Shown one piece after another: positions 6,047 through 7,841 of a DNA stretch of 7,841 bases. Position 1 is the first letter of the stretch; every line of letters begins with the position of its first letter. This stretch comes from GCA-2719315 sp964448645 (GTDB taxonomy: Bacteria > Bacteroidota > Bacteroidia > Flavobacteriales > Flavobacteriaceae), in assembly GCA_964448645.1 (NCBI GenBank), contig CAYUZY010000092.1, positions 1-7,841 on the forward strand, read 5' to 3'. The position numbers were made by a program, and so were the translations under genes. Under the pieces are notes generated by a model. The model did not search any database. It saw only the letters and a list, made by a program, of their open reading frames with translations, and was not told the DNA's origin.

Positions 6047-7841
6047 AAATACATTTTTCTTCTAGAATAAAGATTATAAAAATCATCGTCTTTTAAATTT
6101 TCAATAAAAAGAATACTTTCTCCAGTGCTCTTCATTTCAGGACCTAATTGTTTATTTACATCCGGAAACTTATTAAATGAAAATACTGGTTGCTTAATTG
6201 CATATCCTTTTAAACTTGGTTTGAATTTGAAATCAGTAACCTTATTATGTTTTAACATAACTTTTGTAGCGTAATTTACATAAGGTTCATTATATGCTTT
6301 TGATATAAAAGGAACTGTTCTTGAAGCTCTTGGATTTGCCTCTATAACATAAACTTTATCACCCTTAATGGCATATTGAATATTTATTAAACCAATTGTT
6401 TTAAGAGCTAGAGCAATATTATGGGTATGATCCTTGATTTGCTGAATAACATATTCTCCTAAATTAAAAACTGGAAGAGTTGCATTTGAATCTCCAGAAT
6501 GAATACCACATGGTTCAATATGTTCCATTATACCTATAATATATACATTTTTACCATCACAAATAGCATCAGCTTCAGCTTCAATAGCTCCATCTAAATA
6601 GTGATCCAATAACAATTTATTATTGGGGATTTTTTGTAATAAATCACTAACATGAGATTCTAATTCTTCTTTATTTATTACTATTTTCATCCCTTGACCT
6701 CCTAAAACATATGAAGGTCTAACTAAAATTGGAAAATCTAATTTATCTGATAATTTAATGGCTTCATCTGGAGTTGTTGCAACTCCAAATTCTGGATAAG
6801 GTATTTTATTCTTTTTTAATAATGTAGAAAAACTGCCTCGATCTTCAGCCAAATCTAATGATTTAAAACTTGTTCCAATTATTTTAATACCATACCTGTC
6901 TAATTTCTCAGCTAATTTTAAAGCTGTTTGACCTCCTAATTGAACAATAACTCCATAAGGTTTTTCTAAACAAATAATATCATATATATGTTCCCAAAAA
7001 ACCGGCTCAAAATATAATTTATCTGCAATGTCAAAATCTGTTGAAACAGTTTCAGGATTACAATTAATCATTATTGTCTCATAACCACATTCGCTTGCTG
7101 CCATTACCCCATGAACACAACAATAATCAAATTCAATCCCCTGACCTATTCTATTTGGACCAGATCCTAAAACAATTATTTTTTTATTATTAGTTACAAC
7201 ACTTTCATTTTCACTTTTAATAACCTCTTTTTCAATGTGAAATTTTTCTTCAAAAGTTGAATAATAATAAGGTGTCTTAGCGGAAAATTCAGCAGCACAA
7301 GTATCAACAAGCTTATAGACCCTATTGATACCTAATTTATTTCTTTTATTATATACTTGACTTTCTAAACAATTCAACATATGGGCAATTTGTCTATCAG
7401 CAAAACCTTTTTGTTTAGCTTCTAGTAATATTTCAGATGAAATCGATTCAATTGAAAAAGTCGAAATTTCTTTTTCCAATTCAGCTAACTCATAAAACTG
7501 CAATAAAAACCACATATCAATTTTTGTGATTTCAAATATTCTTTCTAAAGAGATGCCCATCTGAATAGCGTCATAAATTACAAATACTCTATCCCAGCTA
7601 GGATTACTTAATTTTTTTATAATTAAATCATAATCTTTTATTCCTTTACCGTCAGCACCTAATCCATTTCTTTTAATTTCGAGTGATTGAGTTGCTTTAT
7701 GAAGGGCTTCTTGAAATGATCTTCCAATACCCATAACCTCTCCTACAGATTTCATCTGAAGTCCTAAAGTTCTAACTGAACCTTCAAATTTGTCAAAATT
7801 CCATCTTGGAATTTTAACAATTACATAATCTAAAGTTGGCT
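6037..7841 (-). CDS. carB: Carbamoyl-phosphate synthase large subunit (C-terminal about 600 residues), lacking the allosteric domain
   Basis: The large subunit makes carbamoyl phosphate from bicarbonate, ammonia delivered by CarA, and two ATP, for pyrimidine and arginine synthesis. The frame is open to the window edge; the ATG at 7755 is an internal Met, since the 28 codons before it (PTLDYVIVKIPRWNFDKFEG and on) continue CarB homology. Visible parts in window numbering: end of the first synthetase domain (MKSVGEVMGIGRSFQEAL, from 29), the oligomerisation region (about 65-200), then the second ATP-grasp domain with GSGPNRIGQGIEFDYCCVHG (225-244), NCNPETVSTD (259-268), VQLGGQTALK (299-308), GTSFKSLDLAEDR (322-334), RPSYVLGGQGM (374-384), GIMEHIEPCGIHSGDS (436-451) and YVIEANPRASRTVPF (497-511). 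It stops 26 residues after the PEMKSTGE motif, whereas E. coli CarB continues with a methylglyoxal-synthase-like regulatory domain of about 140 residues. The implied full length is near 950, as I recall for flavobacterial CarB. Confidence 0.95.
   Translation of the reverse strand, partial: PTLDYVIVKIPRWNFDKFEGSVRTLGLQMKSVGEVMGIGRSFQEALHKATQSLEIKRNGLGADGKGIKDYDLIIKKLSNPSWDRVFVIYDAIQMGISLERIFEITKIDMWFLLQFYELAELEKEISTFSIESISSEILLEAKQKGFADRQIAHMLNCLESQVYNKRNKLGINRVYKLVDTCAAEFSAKTPYYYSTFEEKFHIEKEVIKSENESVVTNNKKIIVLGSGPNRIGQGIEFDYCCVHGVMAASECGYETIMINCNPETVSTDFDIADKLYFEPVFWEHIYDIICLEKPYGVIVQLGGQTALKLAEKLDRYGIKIIGTSFKSLDLAEDRGSFSTLLKKNKIPYPEFGVATTPDEAIKLSDKLDFPILVRPSYVLGGQGMKIVINKEELESHVSDLLQKIPNNKLLLDHYLDGAIEAEADAICDGKNVYIIGIMEHIEPCGIHSGDSNATLPVFNLGEYVIQQIKDHTHNIALALKTIGLINIQYAIKGDKVYVIEANPRASRTVPFISKAYNEPYVNYATKVMLKHNKVTDFKFKPSLKGYAIKQPVFSFNKFPDVNKQLGPEMKSTGESILFIENLKDDDFYNLYSRRKMYLTK

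Noticed and set aside
7753..7755. ATG 7755 as the start of carB
   Set aside because: The upstream codons to the window edge continue CarB homology without a stop, so this is an internal methionine of a partial gene.
1..7841. Mobile elements, CRISPR arrays, tRNA or rRNA genes, phage or defence genes
   Set aside because: Nearly all of the window is accounted for by recognisable housekeeping or envelope genes, and no spaced direct repeats, transposase motifs or RNA-gene signatures were seen in the short gaps.

Overview
This window reads as an ordinary chromosomal housekeeping segment from an AT-rich, gene-dense member of the Bacteroidetes, most likely a Flavobacteriia-like marine or streamlined lineage. 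The reasons are strong A+T bias (by eye roughly three quarters A+T), very short intergenic gaps, no Shine-Dalgarno-like motifs before starts, two TAnnTTTG promoter boxes of the Bacteroidetes type, a CarboxypepD_reg-like exported protein, an S41 lipoprotein of the Bacteroidetes type, and a carbamoyl-phosphate synthase large subunit that ends before the allosteric domain. The genus cannot be named from this alone.

Layout. On the minus strand at the left edge lie the first 95 codons of priA (primosomal helicase, running off the window), preceded by a YihY/BrkB-family inner-membrane protein gene 11 bases upstream; the two look like one operon. A 91-base divergent region separates them from a plus-strand run: rlmH (23S rRNA methyltransferase) and rdgB (non-canonical purine NTP pyrophosphatase), whose stop and start codons touch; then an exported CarboxypepD_reg-like protein whose start codon is abnormal; then purB (adenylosuccinate lyase) with its own promoter box; then a surface or periplasmic S41 protease lipoprotein that overlaps purB by 4 bases. 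The right end is the minus-strand 3' two thirds of carB, converging on the protease gene with a 9-base gap and a shared palindrome.

Functionally the genes cover replication restart (priA), ribosome maturation (rlmH), nucleotide-pool sanitation (rdgB), purine synthesis (purB), pyrimidine and arginine precursor synthesis (carB), and envelope functions (yihY-like, the CarboxypepD_reg-like protein, the S41 protease). rdgB, purB and carB share a nucleotide theme but are not one operon.

I see no mobile element, CRISPR array, tRNA, rRNA or new multi-gene system. There is no gene-free stretch longer than about 100 bases. The points most worth a second look are the missing ordinary start codon of the exported protein at 2379-3152 (AUU start versus a one-base homopolymer deletion), the CarB lacking its C-terminal regulatory domain, and an unusual short RlmH with an altered glycine motif.
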